Shown here: positions 40,744-49,251 of the stretch, in pieces
Position numbering within the stretch: position 1 is the stretch's first letter
How the letters are laid out: each line of letters begins with the position of its first letter
Source of the DNA: an uncultured Oscillospiraceae bacterium
GTDB taxonomy: Bacteria; Bacillota; Clostridia; Oscillospirales; Oscillospiraceae
Assembly: GCA_934591895.1 (NCBI GenBank)
Contig: CAKTPP010000010.1
Coordinates: 1 to 57,291 of the forward strand
Length of the DNA stretch: 57,291 nt
Direction of reading: 5' to 3'
Translations under genes and position numbers: made by a program
Notes under the pieces: model-generated
Database searches by the model: none
What the model was told of the DNA's origin: nothing
Seen by the model: only the letters and a program-made list of their open reading frames with translations

Positions 40744-41538
40744 ATGAAGCTTGCCATGGCGCAGATGTCCATGACCGGAAGCATGGACGAAAACCTGAAA
40801 AAATCTCTCGCCTTCTGCGACGCCGCCGCAGGCAGCGACCTGCTGTTTTTCCCGGAGGTGCAGCTCACACCGTTTTTCCCGCAGTATGCGGGGCGGAACG
40901 CGGACGCCTATGTCGTTCCGGCGGGCAGCCCGACCGTGCAGGCCTTCGCGGACAAGGCGAAGGAGCACCGGCTCTTCCTCTCGCCGAATATGTACCTCGA
41001 GCAGAACGGGAAACGCTATGACGCCTCCCTCTGGCTGACGCCGGAGGGCAGCTGCGCGGGCGTGGCCAAGATGGTGCACATTATGCAGGCGGCGCAATTT
41101 TACGAGCGCGACTACTACACCCCGTCCGAGGACGGCTTTCTCGTGTTCGACACGCCGCACGGCCGCGTCGGCATCGTGATCTGCTTCGACCGGCACCTGC
41201 CGGAGAGCATCCGCACGTGCGCGCTCAAGGGTGCGGATCTTGTCATCATCCCGACGGCAAACACGAAAAGCGAACCCATGGAGCTCTTCGAGTGGGAGAT
41301 CCGCGTGCAGGCGATGCAAAACCAGATCTTCGTCGCCATGTGCAACCGCGTGGGGCGCGAGGACGAAATGGACTTTGCCGGCGAGTCGCTCATCGTGCAC
41401 CCGAGCGGCGACGTGATCTATAAAGCCGACGGCCGTGAGCGGCTCATCGTGCAGGAGCTCGACCTCGCCGAGGCGCGGCTCTGGCGCGAACACAAGCGCC
41501 CGTATCTCAGGCAGCGGCGGCCGGAGTGCTATCTGTAA
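40744..41538 (+). CDS. Carbon-nitrogen hydrolase (amidase branch of nitrilase superfamily)
   Basis: 264 residues. Triad E38 in LFFPEVQLTP, K109 in VAKMVHIM, C147 in VICFDRHLPES. The CFDxxxPE context is that of omega-amidase/N-carbamoyl-type amidohydrolases. Together with the preceding nitrilase it could take a nitrile-derived or carbamoyl compound through successive steps, but the substrate is unknown. AAAGGAGCG precedes the ATG at 40744. Confidence 0.85.
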   Translation: MKLAMAQMSMTGSMDENLKKSLAFCDAAAGSDLLFFPEVQLTPFFPQYAGRNADAYVVPAGSPTVQAFADKAKEHRLFLSPNMYLEQNGKRYDASLWLTPEGSCAGVAKMVHIMQAAQFYERDYYTPSEDGFLVFDTPHGRVGIVICFDRHLPESIRTCALKGADLVIIPTANTKSEPMELFEWEIRVQAMQNQIFVAMCNRVGREDEMDFAGESLIVHPSGDVIYKADGRERLIVQELDLAEARLWREHKRPYLRQRRPECYL

Positions 41539-41543
41539 GCAAG

Positions 41544-41585
41544 AGCGCTCCCCGCGCCGGTCATCCGGCGCGGGGAGCGCTTTTT
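41544..41585. terminator. Terminator after the nitrilase pair
   Basis: AGCGCTCCCCGCGCCGG (41544-41560) pairs perfectly with 41565-41581 (17 bp, loop TCAT) and is followed by TTTTT; converging genes. Confidence 0.92.
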
Positions 41586-41594
41586 AGCTTCTTA

Positions 41595-42347
41595 TTATTT
41601 ATATTCCGGGCACTGATAGCGGGGCTTGCCGAGGCTCTTGCGCCCGTACTCGATGGCGGACACCGGGCAGCCGCAGATGCAGGCCATGCAGTGCGTGCAC
41701 GCACCGTTCCAGCGCGGCTTTCGCCCGACGATATCGATGCCGTTGACCGGGCAGCTCAGCGCGCACTTTCCGCAGCCGATACATGCGTCAGAGACCGTGA
41801 ACGGGCCGGACTTGACGAACCATTTATAAAAGATGCCGTTCACCGGGTGGGTCTTGAACCGGTCGACGAGGCTGACCTTCGGCGCGGGAAACGGCTCGCC
41901 GCGCTGCACGCAGGCGATGCCGCGGTCGATCGACGGCTGCGCCGCCGCGATGATCTGCGCAGACTCCTCCGCGCCGGGCACATAGAACATGGCGACGTAG
42001 TTTTCCGGCATGACGACCTCCAGCACGCCCCGGTAAGTGAGCCCGATGTCCGCGCACAGCGCGGCGATGCGGCTGCCGGCGTTGCCGATCTCGCTGCCGC
42101 AGGTCATGACAAAGTAGGCCTCACGGCTGCCGGTGAAGCTGCCGCGGCGCAGAAAATCGGCAAAGATGTGCGGGATCTGCCAGCCGTAGGTCGGTGAGAC
42201 GAACACCCACGGGCAGTCGGAGTGCAGCGCGGCGGGCGTGTCGTTTTTGATGTATTCATTCGCGGTGATCAGATCGTCGCCGAGCGCGGCGGCGAAGCGC
42301 TGGGCAACATAGCGGCTGTTGCCCGTGCCGGTATAATAGACGACCAT
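41595..42347 (-). CDS. EFR1-family flavodoxin-ferredoxin protein
   Basis: 250 residues. The N-terminal flavodoxin-like domain starts MVVYYTGTGNSRYVA, with the FMN phosphate loop TGTGNS and a SPTYGWQIP loop, about 1-165. The C-terminal domain has two 4Fe-4S motifs, CIGCGKCALSCPVNG and CTHCMACICGCPVSA. EFR1 proteins are common small electron carriers in Clostridia, partner unknown. The start at 42347 is preceded by GGGGGAAACC. The frame stays open far upstream opposite corA, but the flavodoxin N-terminus fixes the start. Confidence 0.88.
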   Translation of the reverse strand: MVVYYTGTGNSRYVAQRFAAALGDDLITANEYIKNDTPAALHSDCPWVFVSPTYGWQIPHIFADFLRRGSFTGSREAYFVMTCGSEIGNAGSRIAALCADIGLTYRGVLEVVMPENYVAMFYVPGAEESAQIIAAAQPSIDRGIACVQRGEPFPAPKVSLVDRFKTHPVNGIFYKWFVKSGPFTVSDACIGCGKCALSCPVNGIDIVGRKPRWNGACTHCMACICGCPVSAIEYGRKSLGKPRYQCPEYK

Positions 42348-42414
42348 ACGGTTTCCCCCATACGTTTGATTTTGCTCAGTATAGCACATCCGTGCGGAAA
42401 ATTCCAGCCGGACG

Positions 42415-42443
42415 TTGTGCGTGCGCGCACGGCGTGCTACAAT
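42415..42443 (+). promoter_or_regulatory. Promoter of corA
   Basis: TTGTGC (42415-42420), 17 bp, TACAAT (42438-42443), 36 bp before the TTG start. Confidence 0.55.
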
Positions 42444-42479
42444 AAAAGCAACGCCGCGTTTTCGGAGGAGGGGTCTCTT

Positions 42480-43397
42480 TTGTATTGGTATACCATCGGA
42501 CAGACGCTCACGCAGCAGGAGCGGCAGCCCGCACCCGAGCAGCCCGCCGTCGTGCTGCTGAGCTCCGACGAGCTCTCGCGCAAGCCGGCGCTCCCGGGAC
42601 TGGAGCGGACGCTGCACCACACGCCGCCGGCGCGCGATGCGCGCGTGTGCAAGGCCGAGGTGCGCTCGGACTGCCTGTCCGGCACGCTTGTGCTGCCGTA
42701 CCAGGGCAAGGACGGCAGGCCGCTCGCCTGCGGCTATCTCGTCACGGCGGCGCGCGTCGTGCTCGTGGACGACGAGAACGCGCTGCAGGGGGTTCTGCGC
42801 CGCATCGCCCGCGAAAAACGCTGGACCGACGGCAGCGTCGGCCGGTTTCTCTACGACTTTTTTGAACAGCTCATCGCCCGCGACCTGCACCGGCTCGAAA
42901 AGCTTGCCGACCGCATCGAGGCACTCGAGGACCGCGTGCTGGCGGACAAACTCGACGGCTTTTCCGCGCCGATGACCGCGCTGCGCAAGGAGGCCAGCGC
43001 CTGGTTTCGCTACTACTCGCAGCTTGACGATGTGGCCTGTGAGCTGCGCGAGAACGAAAACGGCTTCTTCTCCGACGGCGAGCAGCTGCTGTTTCGCATG
43101 TTCGAGGAGCGGGTGATCCGCCTGCGCGAGGAGTCGCAGCTGCTGCGCGAATCGTGCATGCAGGTGCAGGGGCTCTTTCAGGCGGAGATCGACATCCGGC
43201 AAAACCGCATCATGCAGATCCTGACGATCGTGACGACCATTTTCCTGCCGCTGACGCTGCTCGTCGGGTGGTACGGCATGAACTTTGCCGGCATGCCGGA
43301 GCTGACGTGGAAGTACGGCTACCCGGTCATCGTCGTCGTGAGCATCGTGATCGTGGGCATCAGCCTGTGGGTGTGCAAAAAGAAAAAATTCTGGTAA
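42480..43397 (+). CDS. corA: CorA-family magnesium transporter
   Basis: 305 residues. A large N-terminal cytoplasmic domain with long helices (about 95-240), then two C-terminal membrane helices with the signature YGMNFAGMPEL between them (GMN at 266-268), and a basic end KKKKFW. This is the pentameric Mg/Co channel family. The start is TTG 42480: GGAGGAGGGG ends 6 bp before it and no ATG fits. Confidence 0.88.
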   Translation: MYWYTIGQTLTQQERQPAPEQPAVVLLSSDELSRKPALPGLERTLHHTPPARDARVCKAEVRSDCLSGTLVLPYQGKDGRPLACGYLVTAARVVLVDDENALQGVLRRIAREKRWTDGSVGRFLYDFFEQLIARDLHRLEKLADRIEALEDRVLADKLDGFSAPMTALRKEASAWFRYYSQLDDVACELRENENGFFSDGEQLLFRMFEERVIRLREESQLLRESCMQVQGLFQAEIDIRQNRIMQILTIVTTIFLPLTLLVGWYGMNFAGMPELTWKYGYPVIVVVSIVIVGISLWVCKKKKFW

Positions 43398-43400
43398 TGC

Positions 43401-43436
43401 AAAAGACCGGCTGAGGAGATCTCAGCCGGTCTTTTT
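43401..43436. terminator. Terminator between corA and lipoprotein gene
   Basis: AAAAGACCGGCTGAG pairs with CTCAGCCGGTCTTTTT around the loop GAGAT; A and T runs on both sides make it bidirectional. Confidence 0.9.
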
Positions 43437-43438
43437 AT

Positions 43439-43855
43439 TTATCTTTCCGCGCGCTCGGCGAAATGCTCCGGGTTCTCGATCGACGTCAGCCGCAGCGGGA
43501 ACGTCTGCTGTCCGAGGTCCGCGTAGGAGATGATCCACTCGCTGGAGTCGATGAGCATGGCCATCGACAGCAGGTCGGAGCAGTCGGCCGTGCCCTGCGT
43601 GCCCACCGGAACCGCGCCGACGTTCACGCCGTCGGCATCGCCGAAGTCGAGCACCTTGACCTCCAGCGTCCTGGCGTCCTTGTCGCGCGAGAGCACCTCG
43701 ACATGCAGGTAGGCATAGCCGCCGTCGAGCGGGAGATCGCTCATATCCGGAGCGGGCGTGGGCTCGGCCGCGCCGCCGGATGCGCAGCCCGTGCACAGCA
43801 GCACGAGCGCAAGGGCAAGGATCAGGATCCGCATATGCTTCATCACAGTTTTCAC
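43439..43855 (-). CDS. Small lipoprotein downstream of a two-component system
   Basis: 138 residues. Signal peptide with lipobox LCTGC, a short Pro/Thr-rich linker (AEPTPAPD), then a small beta-rich domain with no recognised family. It overlaps the sensor kinase gene by 4 bp and is the last gene of the VTC-DUF4956-regulator operon, so it may be a ligand-binding or accessory partner of the kinase; this is inference. MKHMRIL, five codons later, is a possible alternative start. Confidence 0.75.
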   Translation of the reverse strand: MKTVMKHMRILILALALVLLCTGCASGGAAEPTPAPDMSDLPLDGGYAYLHVEVLSRDKDARTLEVKVLDFGDADGVNVGAVPVGTQGTADCSDLLSMAMLIDSSEWIISYADLGQQTFPLRLTSIENPEHFAERAER

Positions 43856-45084
43856 CTCAATTCCGCCGTAAATATGACTGTGCGGCCGTCGGGGCTCTCG
43901 GCGCGGATCGTGCCGCGATGCCCCTCGGCGATGCTGCGCGCGATGGACAGGCCGATGCCGAAGCCGCCGGTCTCGCCGCTGCGGGCGGGATCCGCGCGGT
44001 AAAAGCGGTCAAAGAGCCGCCCGAGCGCAGCCGTGTCGAGCGTGTCGCACGGGTTCTCCGTGCGGATGACGACGCCGCGCCGCCCCTTTTCCAGAGAAAA
44101 GACGATGGTCCCCTCCGGCGCTGCATACTTGACGGCGTTGTCGAGCAGGATCGACACGAGCTGCCGCACGGCGTACTCGTCGCCGCAGTAGGTCAGTCCC
44201 GGCGTCACGCGCACGTCGAGCGCATGACCGGCGGACGCCGCGAAATCGCGAAACGACTCCGCCGTCTCCGTGAGCGCATCGCTGACCGGAAAGTCCGCCA
44301 TCTGCAGGGGTGAGGACTCCTCATCCATGCGCGAGAGCGTGACGAGCTCGTTGACAAGCTCCGTGAGCTTCTCGGTCTGGTTTTCCGCCTTGTCGATCCA
44401 CTTTTGCTGCCCGACCTCCATCTCCAGCACCTTCAGGCTCGTGGCGATGACGGTGATGGGCGTTTTGAGCTCATGCGAGGCGTCGGTGATAAACTGCTTT
44501 TGCCGCTCGGACGCCTGCACGACCGGCGCGATCGCCCGGCGCGAGCAGAGCACAACAATGACATACACCAGCACCACGCACACGGCCGCGGCGGCCAGCG
44601 ACATCCACGCAAACGACACGACCGCGTGCAGCTGCTGGTAGCTGTCGAGAAAGACGGCCATCCAGCGGTCGGTGTCCGTGTGGACGACGTAATATTTATA
44701 CCCCGCCGTGTAGCCGAAGCCCGCGCCGTGGCGCAGCGCGGCGGTGAGATACTGCGCCGTGTCCTCCTCGGACACGGCGGCGATGTGCGTCAGATCCGCC
44801 TGCTCGAGATCGCCGTCGCCGTTGTAGCGCAGGACGAAGTAGCGCGTGGAATACGGCGTCTCGGGCGTGAACGAGCCGTCGGGCTTTTTCCCGGGCTTGC
44901 CGCCGTCGGGCGGGAAGTGCGGCACCGTGCCCTGATTGTCGCAGATCATGCGCAGCATCTGCGTCAGCTGCCGGTCGGCGGAGATGTAGTTGGCCGCATT
45001 CACCGTCACGCACAGCAGCAGCAAAACACCCGCAACGGCCAGCGTTGCGATGCGGATGAAGCGTTTGCGCAGCCGTTCAATCAT
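43852..45084 (-). CDS. Sensor histidine kinase of the VTC operon
   Basis: 410 residues. TM1 about 11-30, an outer domain of about 125 residues (contains PHFPPDGGKPGKKPDG), TM2 about 158-180, then HisKA with H204 in DASHELKTPITVIA and a HATPase domain with LLDNAVKYA and GFGIGLSIARSI; the intervening N box and G boxes are intact. No HAMP is obvious. It overlaps its regulator by 8 bp and the lipoprotein gene by 4 bp. Confidence 0.92.
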   Translation of the reverse strand: MIERLRKRFIRIATLAVAGVLLLLCVTVNAANYISADRQLTQMLRMICDNQGTVPHFPPDGGKPGKKPDGSFTPETPYSTRYFVLRYNGDGDLEQADLTHIAAVSEEDTAQYLTAALRHGAGFGYTAGYKYYVVHTDTDRWMAVFLDSYQQLHAVVSFAWMSLAAAAVCVVLVYVIVVLCSRRAIAPVVQASERQKQFITDASHELKTPITVIATSLKVLEMEVGQQKWIDKAENQTEKLTELVNELVTLSRMDEESSPLQMADFPVSDALTETAESFRDFAASAGHALDVRVTPGLTYCGDEYAVRQLVSILLDNAVKYAAPEGTIVFSLEKGRRGVVIRTENPCDTLDTAALGRLFDRFYRADPARSGETGGFGIGLSIARSIAEGHRGTIRAESPDGRTVIFTAELR

Positions 45085-45754
45085 CGCCGGCCTCCAGCAT
45101 GTAGCCGAGCCCGCGGTTGGCGCGGATGGTCACGCGCGAGCCGATGCCCTTGAGCTTCTTGCGCAGGTTTGAGATGTGCACCCAGACGACGTTGATCTCC
45201 GCGTCGCTGTCCCAGCCCCAGACGCGCTCGAGAATGCGCTCGGCCGAGAGCACGACCTTCGGCGCGCGCAGAAAAAGCTCCATCACCTGAAACTCGCGCC
45301 CGCTCAGGCGCACGCTCTGCCCCGCGCACGAGAGCATGCCCGTGCCGCAGTCGAGCGCCGCGTCGCCGAAGGTGAGCACCGTCGGGCGGTATTCCCCGCC
45401 GCGGCGCAGCATGGCGCGCACACGGCAGATGAGCTCATCCGGCGCGAAGGGCTTGGGCAGGTAATCGTCCGCCCCGGCGTTGAAGCCCGTGATGCGGTCG
45501 TCCTTCCCGGCCTTGGCCGTGAGCATCATGACCGGCGTGCGCACGCCCTCGGCGCGCAGCCGCTCGAGCACCTCGACGCCGCTCAGCTTCGGCATCATGA
45601 CATCGAGCACGATGGCATCATAGTCGCCCGTGACGGCGTATTCGTAGGCGTCGAAGCCGTTATAGACGGTATCGACCGTGAATTGATTTTTCTCAAAAAA
45701 GACGCTCAGCGCCTCTGCGAGGTCGCGCTCGTCCTCTGCGATCAGCAGTCGCAT
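45077..45754 (-). CDS. OmpR-family response regulator of the VTC operon
   Basis: 225 residues. Receiver domain with D51 in IVLDVMMPKLSG and a KPFAPDEL lysine, and a winged-helix domain from about 128. Its gene lies 53 bp downstream of the DUF4956 gene on the same strand. The paired CCTAAAG boxes at 47234-47285, between the VTC gene and the divergent lipoprotein gene, are the best candidate target. Confidence 0.92.
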   Translation of the reverse strand: MRLLIAEDERDLAEALSVFFEKNQFTVDTVYNGFDAYEYAVTGDYDAIVLDVMMPKLSGVEVLERLRAEGVRTPVMMLTAKAGKDDRITGFNAGADDYLPKPFAPDELICRVRAMLRRGGEYRPTVLTFGDAALDCGTGMLSCAGQSVRLSGREFQVMELFLRAPKVVLSAERILERVWGWDSDAEINVVWVHISNLRKKLKGIGSRVTIRANRGLGYMLEAGDD

Positions 45755-45807
45755 GGTGCATCACCCGGCTTTATTTTAGAAGTTTTCTGCCCGGAACGCA
45801 AGCATTT

Positions 45808-46470
45808 TCACAGCGCCTCGCCCGTCTGCTCGCGCCCGCAGGTGATGTTCAGGTTGCCGTTGCGGCAGCGCAGTGCGTCGAGAAAGGCCTTGGGCACCTG
45901 CGCGTCGCGCAGCGTGACGCGGTACTGCAGCTCGTAGAGCGTGCCCATGTTGGCGGTCTTGACGCGCTCGAGCGTGTGCGCGGTGGTGTAGGTGTCAAAG
46001 AGGTCGTCGAACAGCCCGTCGTAGTCGAGATTTTCCGGAATGGTGATCTTCAGCAGGCGCTCGTCGGTGCGCCGCGTGCCGAAGTCCAGCTGCGTCAGCA
46101 GCAGGAGCGCCGCCGCGATGATGACGAAAAACACCGCCGCGAGCGCGACATAGCCCATACCGGTCGCAAGGCCGAGCGCCATGGCGAGGAAGATCACGCC
46201 GATCTCCCGCGCCGTGCCGGGCACGGAGCGAAAACGCACAAGGCTGAACGCCCCGGCGACGGCGACGCCCGCGCCGACGTTGCCGTTGACGAGCAGGATG
46301 ACGATCTGCACGATCGCGGGCAGCACCGCGACCGTGACGGCAAAGCCCTGACTGCACTTCGTGCGGTACATGCCGAGAAAGGCCGTGGCGATGCCGAGCA
46401 CGAGTGACACCGCCGTACAGATGAGGAAGGCCGGGAGCGTGAGCCCGGATGTAAGGATGGAATCAAGCAC
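45808..46470 (-). CDS. DUF4956 membrane protein
   Basis: 220 residues. Four hydrophobic helices in the first 130 residues, including LVLGIATAFLGMYRTKCSQG and AGAFSLVRFRSVPGTAREIG; that FSLVRFRS stretch is the DUF4956 hallmark. A soluble C-terminal domain of about 90 residues follows. The start is GTG 46470 (GGAGG 9 bp before), which overlaps the VTC gene by 8 bp; the frame upstream of it is within the VTC gene. DUF4956 genes repeatedly accompany VTC-domain genes, so a membrane partner for polyphosphate synthesis or translocation is likely. Confidence 0.85.
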   Translation of the reverse strand: MLDSILTSGLTLPAFLICTAVSLVLGIATAFLGMYRTKCSQGFAVTVAVLPAIVQIVILLVNGNVGAGVAVAGAFSLVRFRSVPGTAREIGVIFLAMALGLATGMGYVALAAVFFVIIAAALLLLTQLDFGTRRTDERLLKITIPENLDYDGLFDDLFDTYTTAHTLERVKTANMGTLYELQYRVTLRDAQVPKAFLDALRCRNGNLNITCGREQTGEAL

Positions 46471-47194
46471 TGCAAAGCGCCTCCTTCGTAAACGATTCGT
46501 TGGGGAGAATACAGGTCTTATAGCACGCGCCGTACTTGGAAAACGACGTCGGGCGTGCATCGATATCCGTCAGCGCGCGGCTGAGCCACAGCGGGCACGC
46601 GCCGGGGAGCTTGAGCTCCATGAGGATCTGCTCCAGCGGCAGCAGCGGCGCGCCGTGATCGCCGCGGCGCAGGTCGAGCGCCGTGGTGCGCCAGCGGATG
46701 TCCGTGTCGAACGTGATGCGCACGGCGGGATCGTCCACGCCGGAAAACGCCGCGCGGTCATAGGCGAGAAACACCTTCGGCCCGGCGTGATACGTGCGCT
46801 GGAACCATGCGATCTCGCGGCCGATCTGCTCGAGCGGCTGCGCGCTTTTCCCGGTGCGCAGGAATGCCGCCGCGTCCGCGGGCGACGCCGTGATGCGGCG
46901 CTTATAGACCACGCCGTCATACTTCTTCTTGATCTCGACAAAGACGCGCCCGCCGTCCGTCGGGACGCCGTAGCTGCGCACGCGCAGCTTTTCCTTATAT
47001 GCCGGCTTTTCGAGCGACGCGCGGATGAGCCGCCAGTCGTCCGTGTCATAATAGAGGCTGCAGATCGTGTAGCGGCCATACACGTCGCGCCGGATGTGAG
47101 GTGCGATGCGCTCGAGCAGCGCCGCCTGCTGCTGCGGCGTGAGAAAATACTTCTGCTCATAGCGTGCAAAGCTGTACTGTGTGGTATCGGCCAT
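46463..47194 (-). CDS. VTC-domain polyphosphate polymerase-like protein
   Basis: 243 residues, a single VTC tunnel domain. RYEQKYFLTPQQ, YYDTDDWRLI, EIKKKYDGVVYKRR, AYDRAAFSG, ITFDTDIRWR and the C-terminal MELKLPGACPLWL with RPTSFSKYG correspond to the basic, ATP- and polyphosphate-binding strands of yeast Vtc4 and bacterial relatives. The charged tunnel residues look intact. It would polymerise ATP gamma-phosphate into polyphosphate at the membrane. Not every bacterial VTC protein has been shown to do so. First gene of the operon, AAAGGGGG before the ATG. Confidence 0.88.
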   Translation of the reverse strand: MADTTQYSFARYEQKYFLTPQQQAALLERIAPHIRRDVYGRYTICSLYYDTDDWRLIRASLEKPAYKEKLRVRSYGVPTDGGRVFVEIKKKYDGVVYKRRITASPADAAAFLRTGKSAQPLEQIGREIAWFQRTYHAGPKVFLAYDRAAFSGVDDPAVRITFDTDIRWRTTALDLRRGDHGAPLLPLEQILMELKLPGACPLWLSRALTDIDARPTSFSKYGACYKTCILPNESFTKEALCSA

Positions 47195-47233
47195 GTCGGT
47201 GGCCCCCTTTCTGCCGGCAGGATACCCCCGCCG

Positions 47234-47285
47234 CCTAAAGAGAACCTAAAGAATGTTTCCGCTTTTCCTTTAGGCTGCCTTTAGC
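47234..47285. promoter_or_regulatory. Four-box operator between the VTC operon and the Cthe_2159 gene
   Basis: CCTAAAG at 47234-47240 and 47245-47251, 11 bp apart, and in inverted orientation CTTTAGG at 47268-47274 and CTTTAGC at 47279-47285, again 11 bp apart. Two direct repeats facing two inverted ones form a symmetric site for two OmpR-family dimers, positioned to control both directions. Confidence 0.7.
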
Positions 47286-47331
47286 TTGCCGGGGTATGCT
47301 GGCGCCAGAAACAAACAAGGAGGCAAACGGC

Positions 47332-49110
47332 ATGAAACCAGCCAAACGCATTCCGGCCGTGCTGCTCGGTGCGGCGCTTCTGCTCGGCAGTCTGTGCGCC
47401 TGCGGGAGCACCGCCGGCACGGGCACAGACACCGATACAAATGACGATTCCGTCGCGCAGCAGCTCTATGACACGCCTGTGGCCGCGCCGGATCTGACAA
47501 ACGCGACGACGATCACACTCTCGGGAACGGACGATGTGACCATTACGGACGGCGGCGTGTACGTGCTCACCGGCACGCTCACGGACGGGCGCGTGCTCGT
47601 CAACGCGCCGGACGCGGACGTGACGCTCGTGCTGCAGGATACCGACATCACCTGCGCCGACAGCAGCGCGCTCTACATTTATAAGGCGGCGAGCGTGCTC
47701 CTCTATCTGCCGGACGGCACGGCCAGCACCCTCACCGACGGCGGCAGCTACGACTACAGCGACAGCTTCTCCTCCGCCGCCGACGAAGAACCGAACGCCT
47801 GCCTGTACTCGAAGAGCGACCTTATCATCGCGGGCGGCGGCACGCTCACCGTGACGGGTAACGCCAGCAACGGCATCACCGGCAAGGACACCCTGAAGAT
47901 CGAAGACGCAAGCGTGACCGTCACGGCGGCAAACCACGGCGTCAACGGCAAGGACTGCCTCGTGCTCAAGCAGGCGGACGTGACCGTCACGAGCGGCGGT
48001 GACGCGCTGCGCGCCACCAACGACAGCGACACGGCGCTCGGCTGCGTCCTCATCGGCACGTCCGCGATCAGCCTCGCGGCGGGCGAGGACGGCATTCAGG
48101 CCGAGACGACGCTCACGCTCTTTGACACCACCGGCGCCATCACCTCCGGCGGCGGAAGCAGCGCCGCTCTCGCCGACGATGCGAGCGCCAAGGGCATCAA
48201 GGCCGGCACGGACATCACCGTCCGCAGCGGCAGCTATACGCTCGACTGCGCAGACGACGCCGTGCACGCAAACGGCAGCGTGACCATCTCCGGCGGCACG
48301 TTCGCCATCACGACCGGCGACGACGGCGTACACGCGGACGATGCCGTCACGATCACGGATGGGACGATCGACATCCCGAAATGCTACGAGGGCATCGAGG
48401 GGCAGACGATCGGCATTTCCGGCGGCACGATCGACATTGTCTCGAGCGACGACGGGCTCAACGCTGCCGGCGGCGCAGACCAGAGCGGCTTCGGCGGCCG
48501 CGGGCCGGACAGCTTTGGCGGCAGCTCCGACTGCCGCATCACGATCTCCGGCGGCACCATCACCATCGACGCAAGCGGCGACGGCATCGACTCCAACGGC
48601 GATCTGACCGTCTCCGGCGGCGAGATCTACGTCTCCGGCCCGACGAGCGACGGCGACGGCGCCCTCGACTATGACGGCTCGGCCACCGTCACGGGCGGCA
48701 CCGTCGTTGCGGCCGGATACAGCGGCATGGCGCAGAACTTCGGCACCGACTCCACGCAGGGCAGCATCCTGCTCACATGCCGGAGCACCTCGACCGAAAC
48801 CATCCGCGTCACGGACGCGAGCGGCAATGTGCTCGCGGAGTTTGCGCCCGCGAAGGCTTATAACTGTGTCATCGTGAGCACCCCGGCGCTCAAGCAGGGC
48901 GGCACCTACACCGTCACCATGGGCGGCGAGAGCGCCGATGTCACGCTCGAGAGCCTCATTTACGGCAGCGGCGGCATGGGCGGCAGCATGGGCGGTCAGC
49001 CCAGCGGCACCGGCGGCGGCATGGGCACGCCGCCCGACGGCACCGGCGGCAGCATGGGCACGCCGCCCGACGGCAAAGGCGGCGGCAATGGCGGCCGCCC
49101 CGGGCAATAA
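47332..49110 (+). CDS. Cthe_2159-like carbohydrate-binding lipoprotein
   Basis: 592 residues. Signal peptide with lipobox LCAC, then a long right-handed beta-helix of repeated units (ITDGGVYVLTGTL, ISGGTIDI, ISGGTITID and similar) with many Asp-Asp-Gly turns (GDDGVHADDA, SSDDGLNAAGGAD). Clostridium thermocellum Cthe_2159 has the same architecture and binds acidic plant polysaccharide with calcium. The last 45 residues are a Gly/Met/Pro-rich tail. Its gene is divergent from the VTC operon across the four-box operator. ATG 47332 follows AAGGAGG. Confidence 0.85.
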   Translation: MKPAKRIPAVLLGAALLLGSLCACGSTAGTGTDTDTNDDSVAQQLYDTPVAAPDLTNATTITLSGTDDVTITDGGVYVLTGTLTDGRVLVNAPDADVTLVLQDTDITCADSSALYIYKAASVLLYLPDGTASTLTDGGSYDYSDSFSSAADEEPNACLYSKSDLIIAGGGTLTVTGNASNGITGKDTLKIEDASVTVTAANHGVNGKDCLVLKQADVTVTSGGDALRATNDSDTALGCVLIGTSAISLAAGEDGIQAETTLTLFDTTGAITSGGGSSAALADDASAKGIKAGTDITVRSGSYTLDCADDAVHANGSVTISGGTFAITTGDDGVHADDAVTITDGTIDIPKCYEGIEGQTIGISGGTIDIVSSDDGLNAAGGADQSGFGGRGPDSFGGSSDCRITISGGTITIDASGDGIDSNGDLTVSGGEIYVSGPTSDGDGALDYDGSATVTGGTVVAAGYSGMAQNFGTDSTQGSILLTCRSTSTETIRVTDASGNVLAEFAPAKAYNCVIVSTPALKQGGTYTVTMGGESADVTLESLIYGSGGMGGSMGGQPSGTGGGMGTPPDGTGGSMGTPPDGKGGGNGGRPGQ

Positions 49111-49144
49111 ATCAGCTTCCTTTCTCCCTCCAGGATAGACAAAG

Positions 49145-49177
49145 GTGCGCCCCTGCACAGTTTGTGCAGGGGCGCAC
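49145..49177 (+). terminator. Hairpin after the Cthe_2159 gene
   Basis: GTGCGCCCCTGCAC and GTGCAGGGGCGCAC, 14 bp perfect, loop AGTTT; no U-tract follows, so termination may be inefficient or the hairpin protects the 3' end. Confidence 0.6.
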
Positions 49178-49251
49178 TGCGATGTTTATGGGACACCTCT
49201 TGTGCTATTCTATGGTCAAAGAACAGAAGCTTTGATCTGGGAGGGATTTTC

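Noticed and set aside
41595..43202. A single long minus-strand gene fusing EFR1 to a 285-residue N-terminal extension
   Set aside because: The extension lies entirely opposite corA, which has a GMN motif and a good ribosome binding site; the flavodoxin domain begins at 42347 with its usual Met.
48961..49110. Short tandem repeats resembling a minisatellite or CRISPR
   Set aside because: They encode the in-frame Gly/Met/Pro-rich tail of the lipoprotein (MGTPPDGTGGS-type units); no spacers of constant length and no cas genes.
47281..49158. A 625-codon open frame antisense to the Cthe_2159-like gene
   Set aside because: Ala/Val/Gly/Arg periodic translation is simply the complement of the beta-helix repeats; no ribosome binding site and it would run through the divergent operator.
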